A stretch of DNA of 64,000 nt from the NCBI GenBank assembly GCA_964547855.1, contig CAZJPG010000001.1:62001-126000 (forward strand). The letters run 5' to 3'. This document shows, in pieces, positions 1 to 13,000 of this stretch. Made by a program: the position numbers and the translations under genes. Every line of letters begins with the position of its first letter. The stretch's first letter is position 1. Origin of the DNA: JBAZHE01 sp964547855 (lineage in GTDB: Bacteria; Patescibacteriota; Patescibacteriia; Patescibacteriales; WJLG01). Under the pieces are notes generated by a model. That model was given only the letters and a program-made list of their open reading frames with translations, did no database searches and was not told the origin of the DNA.

Positions 1-3000
1 CATTATTCCTAATGGTGAATTCCCATTCCGCCCAACTCGATGCCGGTTGATCGAAGGTCGTAGTGCTGATACCGGATTCATTATGTCCCATGGCCACGGT
101 AGATGTAGGGGTTATCAGGAGAGTGGTTATTGGATCATCGTCCTGATCGACGCCATCCCCATAGGTCCAAATAGAAGTCGAGCCTATTTCTCCCACATAG
201 TTGACATCGGAAGCAAAGGTTGGAGAGGTGGAATATTGCAACCTTAACTTGGTGTTTATCGCGGTAATTCCCTCGGTTTCCTTAAGCGTCATTCTCAATT
301 TCAAAATACGACCAGTTACCACATCACTAGCAGTGGTATTCAGTCCGAACGACAAATTAGGGGTTTCGTTATATTGATCTTGGTACCAAATCCATTCCGC
401 TGGAACTTTCTTACTCCAAAGAGTGGCAGTCACCTCGCCGGAAGAAGATGCGAAATTACCATACTGGTCATAAGCAAAGATCCTGAAGACGTACTGTTTA
501 TTTATGGATAAGCCGGTCACAGTCGTCGAAGCATAGCCGTTGAAGTTGATGTTAGACAAATTCGAATCGGAAGATGACCCCCAAAGCTGATCTGACGGCG
601 TAACACCAGAAGATCCTTCTTTGTAGAATATCTTGTACTCGGAAAAATTAGCGTCGGTCGAGACTGAGCCAAAATTCAACGTGACCGAAGCGCTAGTTTT
701 GGCGTCGACGGTCAAATCACCAGGCGTGGACGGCTTCTTGCGATCGACAACCACAGTAGTTGTGGCTGGGATGACTTGATTGTCATAACCATCATAGGCC
801 GTCGAGCGCAAACAATAAGTCGTCTCCACATTGCCAAGATCATTGGCTGTTGGCCAGGTGAAATTAACAGTATTCTCCCCAAAAGCCGTTAATATTTGAT
901 TGCCAGTGGTCGAACCTATTTGATATTCGGATTCATTGTCTATGTCGGGGTCGCCATATGTGGCGGTGACGTTGGCATCGGAAGCGTCAAAGGTCAGATC
1001 GGTCGAAGGAGTAAAATCACAATGACCGGAAGTCGATGTGCCAATCTCCATCTTAAGACGAATTGGATCTCCAGAGGCCATCGCAGCTTTAACCGATATG
1101 TCGACTATATGAGACCCATCCCCTCTCTGCATCACAGAAACGAAAGTCGAAGTCGGAGCCGGCGACAATGTCAATTCTGGATAACGACTATACTGATCAA
1201 GAACCGAACCATTGCGCAGTACTCTGAAGCAATAAGGCACGCCAGCCAAAGCATTGGTAGTTCCCTCAAAGGCATACTCCAACTCCGTGTATTCTCCGCC
1301 CGACAAAGTCGTCGAAGCGCTCTGATTGGACGGCGACTCTATCATTCGACCAGGAACATAAGAATAACCCTCGGAATTGCTAAGTCGTTGTACAGAGAAC
1401 TCTTGATCTAATATATTCTCACTGTCGACCATAATGAAATCATCAGAAGCGGTAGTGGTCGGGATATCGGCCCAACCGGAAGCCGAAGCGCACCCAGCAC
1501 CCTTTAACACATATTGTATCTTGAACTTATCTTCACTTGTCCAATCTCCCAAGTTGGCCACACTAATACGCACACGAACTGGTTTTTCCTTACCTAAATA
1601 CTTGCTAACGGTCGGATCTATCGTATCTTCGGCCTCGCGCCAAGTAGCTGGAGGTATTTCTCCAGTGGAGGTAGAAACATATCCGGATGACTCTGATTTA
1701 TTTCCATAAGAGTCGTAAGACCAAATCTTGAAAGAATAATCACTTAATTGAGCCAAGGAAGTTATAACTGTCGTGGCAGTACCACCAAAATTAATATCAT
1801 CGAGGTCTGGGTCGTTCAATTTGTCGAATTTGGTATCAGCTTCGGTTGGAGCAGTCGTGCTTCCCAAGGCATAGAATATCTTATATTGATCGAAGTTGAG
1901 ATCGGTCGATGGCAAACCGAAGGCCAAAACAACATCATCGCCATTGACTCGCGATACAGTTAGATCACCAGGTACCGATGGCGCCTTATTATCGACCATT
2001 ATAGTCGTAGTGGCGCTAACAGCCTGATCGGAAATGCCATCGTTGGCAGTAAGCCTTAAGCAATAAACACCTTCACTAGAAGACAGATCAAGACCAGAAA
2101 GCCAATCTAAGTTAACAGTGTTAGACCCTGAGGTCGTAATGATATAGCCAGTAGTAGAACCGATCTGATAATTTTCATTGTTATCTATCTTAGGATCGCC
2201 AAAGTCGGCCGTAGTATTGGCATCGGTCGTATCAATAGTCGGATCGGAAGAAGGAGAGAAATTACAAAGACCGCCGCTATATGTTCCGTATTCCAACTTG
2301 GCCTTGACGTTATCGCCGTCCAAATCATAAACCTCGATCGAAACATCGACGCGCCCACTTCCATCAGTCCTTTGCCCTGCAGAATTAAAATGAGCCGTAG
2401 GCAAACGATTGGTCGTGAAAGTAACCTGGGTCGAGCTGGACTTATGTCCATAATCATCATAGGCGTACACGACAAAACTATATTGAGTACCAGCCGAAAG
2501 CCCGGTGACAGTGGTCGTGGCAGTTCCATTGTAATTTATATAATCGAGATCGGTGTCATCGAATTCCGTCGAATTATACTCGGTTATCGGCGATACTCCT
2601 TGTTTGTAATAAAGCCTATAATCTTTAAAATTGGTCTCCGTGGTTTGAGCGCCAAAAGACAAGGTTATATTATCACTGCCACGTCTAACGAAACTTAAAG
2701 CACCAGGCTTGGTCGGAGAGACATTGTCGATCGTCAAAGTCGTGGTAGCTGGTGTTATTTGATCATCAACCCCATCATTAGCGGTCAAACGCAAACAATA
2801 AGTATCATTACCGCTGGACAAATTCAAGGTCGACAGCCAATCGAAACTAACGGTATTCTCCCCTCCCGACGTAACTATCCATCCAGTGGAGGAACCTATC
2901 TGATAGTTCTCGCTATTATCGATCTTCGCATCCCCCTGAGTAGAAGTAGCGTTATAATCAGCCTCATCGAGTGTTGGGTCGGCTGCGGAACCAAAATTAC

Positions 3001-4022
3001 AAGCCCCACCAGAATAAGGGGCATATTCGATCTTAGCCTTAAGATCATCGGAATTGACGTCGGCAAAAGTAGCAGAGATATCGACGCGTCCAGTCCCATC
3101 TACGCGCTGTGACGCATAGACAAAAGTCGAAGTAGGCGCGAAATTAGTGAAACCGGAAACCTCTCCAGTGGAGCTAGACACGCGACCAAGTTGATCGTAG
3201 GAGAAAATCTTAAAGACATACTGCGTTCCATTATCAAGTCCTGTCACTATCGTCGAACCAGATCCGTTAAAATCGGCATATCCCAAATCAGCATCAGAAG
3301 TCGTGCTCCAGAGGGTGTCCGCTTCGGTTACACCAGAAGAACCAGCCTTGTAATATATCTTATATTCATCGAAATAAACATCAGATGACTGCGAACCAAA
3401 ATTCAAAGTTATACTATTGGCTGTTTGTCCAGCGATAGACAAATTACCAGGGGTGGAAGGCTTATTGGCATCGACATAGAAATTAGGCAAGACATCATTA
3501 AAGCGAGTCCAATCAGAGCACGCACCCTTGCTATCGCAAGAGAATGTTTGCCATTTATAGCCAGTATTAGAATCTGGTAAGCCAAAGATGGATATCTCGC
3601 TCCTTACCTTAGGAACCTCCTCTATAGTCGATGTCGAGAAAGCATTAGGTTGATCGAGAGCATAAATGCTCATGGCCAAATTTTTAGTGACCCCTAAAGA
3701 ACGAATGCGAAGCTCATCCAATTTACCATCAAAATAACGCCCAAAGATCAGTGGCTGCGCGTTGGCCGTAGCAGAAGAACTAAAAGTGGTCGAAGCGCAT
3801 GACTTGTCATTATATATAAGATCGACACTATTGGCCCCGCCTATCAATCCAAATCCTTGCCATGAACCAGTAGCCACCTGACAATCGACGGACGTTGTGC
3901 CATAGAATCCAGAGAGGTAGGAACCTTTAAGGGATAACTGATATGATTGCTTGTCGGCTATTATTCTTGGATTGGAAGTATACTTCATGCCTTGAGTCGT
4001 CGAAGACACGCGCCATTGTCCA
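1..4022 (-). CDS. Giant modular surface protein, continuation beyond the gap (partial, no stop in window)
   Basis: On the minus strand one frame is open from the gap to base 1 with no stop. It continues the protein that starts at 21126. The first residues after the gap (GQWRVSSTTQGMKY) finish a LamG-type module ending in FGRYFDGKLDELRI. These are followed by the same alternating modules as upstream: FN3-like blocks (PSTPGNLSI..., FDEYKIYYKAG) and ~135-residue blocks opening with SQRVDGTGRVDIS and closing with YCLRLTANDG...ATTTLTIDN. Three such blocks are seen here. The last visible residues are SSWAEWEFTIRNN. The C-terminus, and so any cell-wall or membrane anchor, lies outside the window. 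A secreted adhesin or S-layer-like role is inferred from module type only. Confidence 0.85.
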
Positions 4023-4032
4023 NNNNNNNNNN
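4023..4032. other. Scaffold gap (10 N)
   Basis: Ten N bases lie inside the giant gene. The minus-strand reading frame is in register 0 before the gap and register 1 after it, so the true gap length must be 2 modulo 3, or the contig ends overlap. The short tail and stop at 3985-4022 in the unshifted frame are therefore artefacts. Ten N is probably a placeholder for an unknown size. Confidence 0.95.
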
Positions 4033-7000
4033 ACCGCCGCCATTTTCTGATACGCGCATAACAAATGTATTCCAACCTTGTTTCAAGGTGTAATTGAACA
4101 CTTGCTGATCCACCGTCAATCCTTGATCGACACAATTTTGAGCGGCCTCATGACCATTTATCCAAACCTTGCGAGTGTCATCGGAGCCCATCGAGAAGGT
4201 GACCTGCTTGGTGCGTGGAGAATAAAGATAAGTGACTAAATAGGCCTCGCTATTACTGACATCGCTCCCCCAGACAGTATCGAAATCGACTGAATATTGA
4301 GTATAGTCTCCGTAAACCGAAGGCAAGCTGGTGTCATAGACCTTCCAAGAAGACCCGCTCAACCAAGAACTGTTTCCGTAAGTCGCCCCATTATAAGGCT
4401 GAACTGCGGCTGGATCGAAAGCGCCATCGGGAGTACAGTCTGCGGCTCCCGTGGAATTCCAGCGCAACCCAATTATTTGGTAACGGGCATAACCGCTAGC
4501 TGTCAGATCTTGAACCGCTTCAAAGGTGTCTGGATTGAACCAGCCAGCCAAAGAGAACGACCCGGTAAGATCCAAAGAATTGGCATCAGCAACACTTAAA
4601 TAATCATTAACTCCATCAAAATCATCAGTACCATCTATCCAATTATAATTATCCTCATCGCCATCATAATTAAACGGAGTAGCATTATTTCCATGCTGAC
4701 TCTTGTCGAGACGCTGATTGGACGAACCTGTTTCGGCCAAATGCCAAACACCAGCATACTCTAAGCCCCAGAAAGTAGTAGTCGAAAGATCCAGGCCGTT
4801 GTAGCCATTGTCATAATACATATACAACGTCTCGTCAGTATCAGAGGCCAAATCCGTTCTAACCCAAAATGAAAACCTTCCTGTAGATGAGCTAAACTCC
4901 TCTCTCTCGAACGGTACAGGCGTCAATCCATCAGAGCCAGTGAAGACTATATCCAGTCCGTCTTCACGAGCTAAATTTTTAAGATTGACATCAGAAGATG
5001 ATGATATGGAAATCGGGAAGCCAGGGAAATCATCTTTTATCTTGCTCTTGTCTATGACCAATTTGCGACGCCATAACCAAAAAGAATCATACCACTGCCC
5101 TGTCTGCTGAGTGGTAGTCGGCGTCTTCCAAACCTTGCTGGAACAATCACCCCAAGAAGTCGTAGAGGCGCACCAAAACTCTGGCACCGTCGTGGCGGTC
5201 ATGAACGCTTCGCCGCTCGTGGCGACTTGGAAATAAAAATAAGTACTGGTGGAATCGACATCGAGCCCATAAGCCGAAAGATAAACATCGCTATACTGTG
5301 ATATATCACCATTAACTAAGGCGGTTAGACTATAACCATCATATTCTTCCTGCGCTAACTTCGTTGGGGCCACTGGAGCCTTGTTGACAGCTACCTGAAT
5401 CTCATTGCCAGAAGTCTTATTGCCGTAAATATCATAGGCCCAGATATTTATCGTATAGGTATAACCTTGGACCAAATTAACGATAGTCGTCGTGGCCACG
5501 CCATTGAAATCAACGTCCAAAAGATTACTGTCGCTATGCTCATCATCATTTTCAGTGACACCACCAAAACCTTGTTTATAGAAAATCCTATAGCGGGAAA
5601 AATTAGTATCTGTGGATGTAGCGCCAAGCGAAAGCTCGATATCTGTACCATTTTGACTGACGACCGATAACGGCCCAGGAGTGGTCGGAGCCACGTTATC
5701 TAAGGTAAGAGTCGTGGTGGCTGGTATCGTTTGGGTATAAGTACCATCATCTAATATCAAACGCAAACAATATACGCCGTTTGCGGACGATGCATCGGTT
5801 TTAGAAAGCCAATCGAAATTTACGGTATTGGACCCAGGTGAGGTCAATATCCAACCAGTGCTGGAACCTACCTGATAAACTTCCGAATTATCTACTTTAG
5901 GATCGCCATGATCGGCTGTTGTGTTGGCATCTGTCGTGTCGATCGTCGAATGCAAAGGAGTAGTAAAATCACAAGTCGAGTTGGCGACATAATCGATGCG
6001 GGCGCGTAAAGTATCGTTGTTATCAAGGTCGTCGGCTTCGATAGATACATCGACTTTTCCGCTGCCGTCGGTCCTTTGAGCGGCCGAATTGAAATATCCG
6101 AACGGCGGGTTAGTAGAAGAGTTGGTTGTAGTGGAAACGACGGTCGAGCTAGCTAAATTACCAGCCTGGTCAAAGACGAATATCGAGAAAGTATAATCCG
6201 TATCGGCCGCCAAAACATCGATCGTCGTCGAAGCGGCGCTGTTGAAGTTGAGATACCCCAAGATTGAGTCAGACGAACTTCCCCAAACCGAATCAGTGAT
6301 CGACACAGTCTGGTTTAACCCGACTTTATAGAATATCTTATACTCTTGAAAATTAGCCTCTGTCGAAGCCGAACCGAACACTAAATCAACTGAAGTTGGG
6401 CCGACTTTACTTATTGTCAAATCACCAGGAGCGGTCGGATTGGTGGCGTCTGATTTTATGTTTGGAGTTATGTCGTTATAGTGCACCCAATCGGAACAAA
6501 CCCCTTTATCCGAACAAGCCATAGCCTGCCACTTATAACCAGAAGCTGAATCAGGAAGCGTCTCGACGAATGTGCCAGTGTATAGATTATAATCGGAAGG
6601 CTGCAAAGACGCCTCCTCCACATTACTGACCATAGTCCTTATAAAAGCGTAGTCATAATAGTTATTAGTCAAAGTAGTCCCAGCATGAGAAGTGGAGTAA
6701 ACACCGACGTCTTGTGTCGCATCAGCCGTAGTAAGAGCCTGTGTCGTTCCGATCTGGGTATATGTCGAACAATTAGTGGAATAGTAAAAACTAAAATTAG
6801 TTCCAGACTTAACCGTTCTTACGCACGAAGGAAGACTTATTTGACCGCCAGCTTGAACGTTAGTATCGACATAACCGTCCAAACTCGCATCCCATTGAGC
6901 ACCATATTGATTGCTTGGCGTGGTGGCGACGATACTATAACCGTCATTGGTGCCGGTTATGCTCATGTCATCCTTTACCATAATACCCGTCTTCGCCCAA

Positions 7001-10000
7001 GCGTTAGGATTGCTCTGTGCATCGACTTTGACTACAGCCTCGAAATCACCGGTGACTGCTTTATAAATCGCAGCATATTCATCATTGCCAGTCCAAACAT
7101 CATTACCGCCAGCGAGCATATTCATTTGTCCTCCGCTGACTATAAAATCAGTTCCAGCGACCAAGTCTTTATCGACAGTGGTCCATTGCGCGTCTAACGT
7201 CGAGCCTTCGAAATCGTCATAAGTATCATAAATACCGCTTCCGGATATTGGCGGATTAGAAGCCCCGCTATTGGAATAATAAACATAGTATTTACCATCG
7301 TCGTCAGTGGCACTATTGGCAGCTATTTCGGATTGTAATTTAAAGATTATCGAGGAATTAGGAATGTTCCAGCCATTGGTCGAAATTCTATCGAGCTCGA
7401 CCGGAGCACTCGAAGACGAGACCCAAACGATGCGAACGTCATCTCCAGAACTCAATCTCACCAAAGTGTCGTTCACCTGAGTGTTCATCGATAGCGTAGC
7501 AGTGTAACCAGCTGGCAAAGCCGAGTGATCAGTGCCGAACGTTATTTCCTGGCGAGAATGGTAACTGGAATTCCACCAAGTCGAATCTATCTCTCCGTAC
7601 CAGAAACCAGAAGAACAGCTTCCATAGGCAGTATAAGGAGCGCAGGAACCTGACGGCACGCTAGTCGCCGTCGTAAACGACGAGGCTGTTGGAATAAATT
7701 GATAGTAAACCCTTAAAGACTCATCAGACGACTCGTCGACAGCGCTAAAGGCACCCAAAGCGACGTGTCCATTGATCGCCCATTCACCATTGACTAAGGT
7801 CTCAAAACTATCATCAGTATAATCATATTGAGTCAAACTATAAGGATTTGTCGGCGCCTTATTAGTGTTAGCTGTTATCTCCAATGAAGCACTAGTAGCG
7901 TTTCCGGCCGCATCATAGGCCCAAACATTAAAGACATAATCAGTCCCCGTGGCTAAACCGGTTATCGTAGTCGAGCCAGTATTATTATAATTGGCATAGC
8001 CTAAATCACTGTCAGAAGAAGACGACCAGGCCTGGTCAGAAATCGTAACTCCGGAAGTTCCGGCTTTATAATATATTGTATAAAAATCAAAATTAGTATC
8101 GTTTGAGGCGGAGCCAAAATTCAATGTGATACTTGTATTGCCGTTACTGTCATAAACTAGTCCTCCTGGCATTGTCGGTTGATGAGCGTCCACACCAGGG
8201 CGATTGGAAGCGTCGGTCGTCGTATAAGGAGCAGCGCTATTGCCGACCGCATCGACCAAAGACAAGCTAATAGGCAGGTCATTAGCATCTGGAATGTCGG
8301 CATCACCCTTAACTACGGTATACGTGACACGATACTGACCACCACCCAATTCAGTGAATGTGGCCGATACATCTTTGCCATTGACCAGCATTTGCGTAGT
8401 GGAGGCCGAAAGACCAGTCTCGCTTCCTCCGGCAGTTATCGTTATGTCGACCGAATAACCAATAGGCATCAATCCTGACGTTCGACTAAACGAGACCGAC
8501 GATATAGTCGGAGCATTGGCATCGACGCCAGGGCGATTAGCGGCATCGGCCGTTGTGTAAGCCGCTGTCTGGTTATTGGCCGAATCTTGTAAAACGAAAT
8601 TAACCGGCAGATCGTTCGCGTCTGGAATGTCGGTGTCACCGGCCACGACAGTGTAAACAACCTGATACTGACCTCCTCCGATATCAGAGAAAGTGCCCGA
8701 TACATCTTTCCCATTGACTGTTATTGCGGTAGTAGACGCCAAAAGTCCCGACTCGGAATTACCAGCGGTTATCGTTATCGTAGCCGACTCACCAACCCTA
8801 AGATATCCGGAAGTTGGGACAAAGCTTACTCCGGTTATAGTCGGAGTGTGTCCATCGACGCCTGGGCGATTAGCGATATCGGCGGTGGTATAGACCAAAG
8901 AACGATTATTAGCGCCATCAATCAATTGAATGGATACCGGCAAATCACTGACGTCTGAAACATCAGTATCATTCTCCGCTACAGTATAAACAAAAGTATA
9001 TTGTCCTCCGCCGATCTCGGAGAAAGTTCCATAAACATTGACTCCATTTATTAAGATCGTCGAAGATGCGGAAAGACCAGTCTCGCTGCCCTCAGCGGTT
9101 ATGGTCATAGTCGCCGACTGACCGACACGAAGAAGACCAGAAGAAGGAGAGAAAGCAACGGAAGATATAACTGGCCTATTAGCATCGACGCCAGGGCGAT
9201 TAGCGGCATCGGCAGTCGTATATGATATGGCGCTATTACCGACCACATCCACCAACGACAAACTGACAGGCAGATCATTGGCATCAAGAACGTCATTATC
9301 CCCTTCTGCAACAGTGTAAACAACCCTATATTGCCCGCCACCTATCTCAGCAAAAGTAGACGAGACATTATGATTATTGATCAAAAGGCCAGTAGAAGAA
9401 GCTGATAATCCGGTCTCTGAATTAGCCACGGTTATCGTGGCAGTAGCAACGTCGCCTATCTTCAAGACACCGGAGGTCGGCTCGAAAGAAACGCTGTTTA
9501 TGACCGGCCTCTGAGTGTCGACGCCAGGCCTACCAGAAGAATTGGCAGTGTTATATATAGCACTGCTATTCCCGGCAGCATCACGAATAACCAATGAAAC
9601 AGGAAGGTCGTTGGCATCGTCTATATTATTATCACCATCGGATACTGTGTATGTGACGCGATACTGACCACCACCCAAAGAAGTGAATGTTCCGGCCACA
9701 TCTTTGCCATTGACCAGCATCTGAGTGGTCGAAGCGAACAATCCCGTCTCGCTACTGCCAGCGGTTATTGTTATCTGTGCCGATTGGCCAATTCTAAGAT
9801 AACCGGACGTCGGGTCGAAGACGACTGAAGATATCGTCGGTCTATGGGCGTCGACACCTGGGCGATTAGCCGAATCAGAGGCGGTATAAGGATTCGACTG
9901 ATTGCCGGCTGGATCGACGAGACGGAAATTGATCGGCAAGTCAGCGCTATCAAGGCGATCAGTGTTTCCTTCGACGACTTTATAAGTAACTCTATATTGT

Positions 10001-13000
10001 CCTCCGCCAAGCTCGACGAATGTCGAAGCGACATTAACGCCATTAATGGTCATAGTAGAACCAACGGCTAAGCCAGTCTCATTGCCTCCGGCCGTGATAG
10101 TCGCCGTGGTAGTGGCCCCGATACGCAAAACGCCGGAAGTCGGAGAGAAGACCACTGACGATACAGTCGGCTTATTAGCATCTACTCCCGGGCGATTGGC
10201 GGCATCGGCCGTCGTATAAGGCAAACTATAGTTACCAGCCGCATCGCGCACGACAAAGTTGACCGGAAGGTCTGCGGCATCGGCCCGGTCAGTGTCGCCC
10301 TCGACGACGGTATATACGACTCTATACTGTCCTCCGCCCAAGGACGCAAAAGTGGCGGAAACATTCTTACCATTGATAGTAAAAGCTGTAGTTGAAGCGG
10401 ACAAATTAAGCTCTGAATTGGCGGCGACCAAAGTAGCTGTGGCGATAGAACCTATCTTAAGCAATCCAGAAGAAGGATTGAATGTCACTAATGAAACAGC
10501 TGGACGGTTAGCGTCTACCGAAGCAGTGTTGGCCGCAGGTGTAGTAAAGGCAGAATTAGTATTACCATAAGAGTCTTTCAAAACGATACTTACAGGAACG
10601 GTTCCAGCGCTGCGATCGACATCGCCTTCGGCCACGACATAAGAAGCACTATAAGACCCGCCACCCAAATCACTAAAACCAGTCAGCGCCTTTCCATTGA
10701 CGGTCGAAGCGGAATCCAAAGTATAGCCAGCGGCATTAGCATTGATAGTTATGGATATCGACGAACCTATTTTATAAGTTCCGTTGGCAACATAAACAGA
10801 AGATATCGTTGGGGCGACATTGTCCAGGGTCAAAGTGGTCGTAGCCACAGTCTTAACTCCTCCCCTATTATCATCCAAGACCAAACGTAAACAATAAGTT
10901 CCATTGGCGGTCGGGATGTCGGTCTTAGACAACCAATCCAAAGTCACAGTATTAGCGCCCGATGAGGTCAATATATAACCAGAAGATGAACCTACCTGAT
11001 AATATTCATCGTTGTCTATCTTAGGATCGCCAAAAGTGGCCGTAGTCGAAGCATCGGATGTATTTATCGTGGCCTTGCTTGGAGTACCGTGGCAAAGTGT
11101 GTTGGAGAAATAATCGATTCTCGCTCTTAATTGATCGTCGTTATCAGGGTCGGAAGACGAGAACGACACTTTGACCGATCCAGAACCATTGATCCTCTCG
11201 GCGGCCGAAACGAAGCTACCGGCCGGCAAACGATCCGTTCGTTCATATCCATAAGTCGAGCTAGCCTTGTTACCAGCCAAATCATAAGCCCAGATAGCAT
11301 AGGCATAACTAGTAGAGGTCGCCAGTCCTGTTATGGTCGTACCAGACGTGGAATTGAATGTCCTGGATGAAAGATCAGCATCGGATGAAGATCCCCATAA
11401 CGAACTAGTCTCATCAGGCTTAGTCGTCGTACCGACCTTGTAGAATATCTTATACTCGGCGAAATTAGTCTCTGTGACAGCAGCTGGGAAATTAAGCGTC
11501 AAAGAGTTAGTAGTCGACGCAGTAGGAGTCAAAGGATTAGGCGTAGACGGAACCGTGGTATCTATATAAAGATTCGGTTGGCTAAGATTATAAGCCGACC
11601 AATCACTGCAACCAGAGTCGTCACAAGATATAGCTCTCCATTTATAGCCAGAGGATGAATCAGGTAAAGAACCGATAGTAGTATATTTAGTCAAAGGAAT
11701 TCGCTCTTCTGTGCTAGTCGACATAAAGCTAGCAGGAGCGTTCATATTCTTATATTCAGTCGACAACCACCCACTAGTGCGAGAAGAAGATGCTATGCGC
11801 AATTCATCGACATAACCGGTCAATCCTTGTCCTGTCTGATATTTGTCGCCTATACCCAGCCCGTTAACGTCGTCATATCCTCCAATGACGCCGGCCGAAT
11901 TAGTCTGTGACACCTGAGAAGAGTTGGCATAATATGTCAAATAGTTTCCATCATAAGTACCGACCAAATAAGTCCACGCAGAAGCAGTGGTCACGTATGA
12001 GGTGGCGTTTATTTTAGTTCCATTGACGTTGACGGAGAAATAAATATCTGAATCAGAGGTATTATTAAACTCGAAACCGTAAACCGGATACGGTGACGTA
12101 TTGTTCGTACCATACCAAGCTGGCTTAGCATAACTAGCTTGAGTGGCGTCGCGATTCATCCAGAGAGAGATAGTCAATCCGGTAGATGGTTCAAGCGTAT
12201 TGGTCGTTGGGACAAGTATCCTAGATGTTCCATTAAAGTAAACACTGGAGCCCATCTTTCCAGCCGACCCAAAGGTTGGGGTGCCGCTCAAAGAAGAACT
12301 ATTGTTTCCATAACTAGTCGAATCCCTGGCGCCAGCCGACCCAGAAGACTCGCTCAAATGCCAAACACCGCGGTACCCATTAGACCACACGTTTCTGGCT
12401 CCATATGCTGTCGTCGAGGCCGGTTGAGCGGCGGTCGAAGAACCATAATATATATAGAAGTCGGTATCGGTCAGATCGGCCAAAGAATTGGCGCGGAAAT
12501 AGACCTCGCCGGTTTTGTTAGTCGTCGAAACGGAAACGACTTCGACCGGTAAACGAGTGCCCGAAGAATTGGTTATAAGCAAATCCCCTCCGTTAGTCCT
12601 CATCTTGGACCAAATCGGATGGTTGACGCCCAGCTTAGACAGATCAAGATAGACAGGGAAATCGGTCAAATTAGCATCGACTTGAGATGCTAAAGCCGTA
12701 ATCTTAGTCCTATAAGGAAAGTCAAAATCATACCATGAAGAAGCCGCCACGTTGCCCCAAATATTATTAGAGCAAGAACCATAAGCTGTCCCATCGGCAC
12801 AGTAAGAGGCAGGGGCGGTGGTAGCAACAGTGAAAGACGAGCCATTAGGTATAAATTCGTAATATATTGTTCGATAGTCATTATCGGTATCAGTCGAAGT
12901 GGCATAAAGATTGATCGTGTTCTGGTTGTACCAATAGCCATTGGGCAAGGCCGTGGAAGTCGCCACACCATATTGATTCATCGATGATGGCTCAGAAGGC

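Noticed and set aside
3985..4022. A stop codon that would end the giant protein just past the gap
   Set aside because: It lies in a frame created by the arbitrary 10-N gap; the adjacent frame continues the same protein family without a stop to base 1.
8178..10820. Regular repeats resembling a CRISPR or satellite array
   Set aside because: The ~332-bp period is a multiple of three codons, lies wholly inside one open frame and encodes a conserved protein domain.
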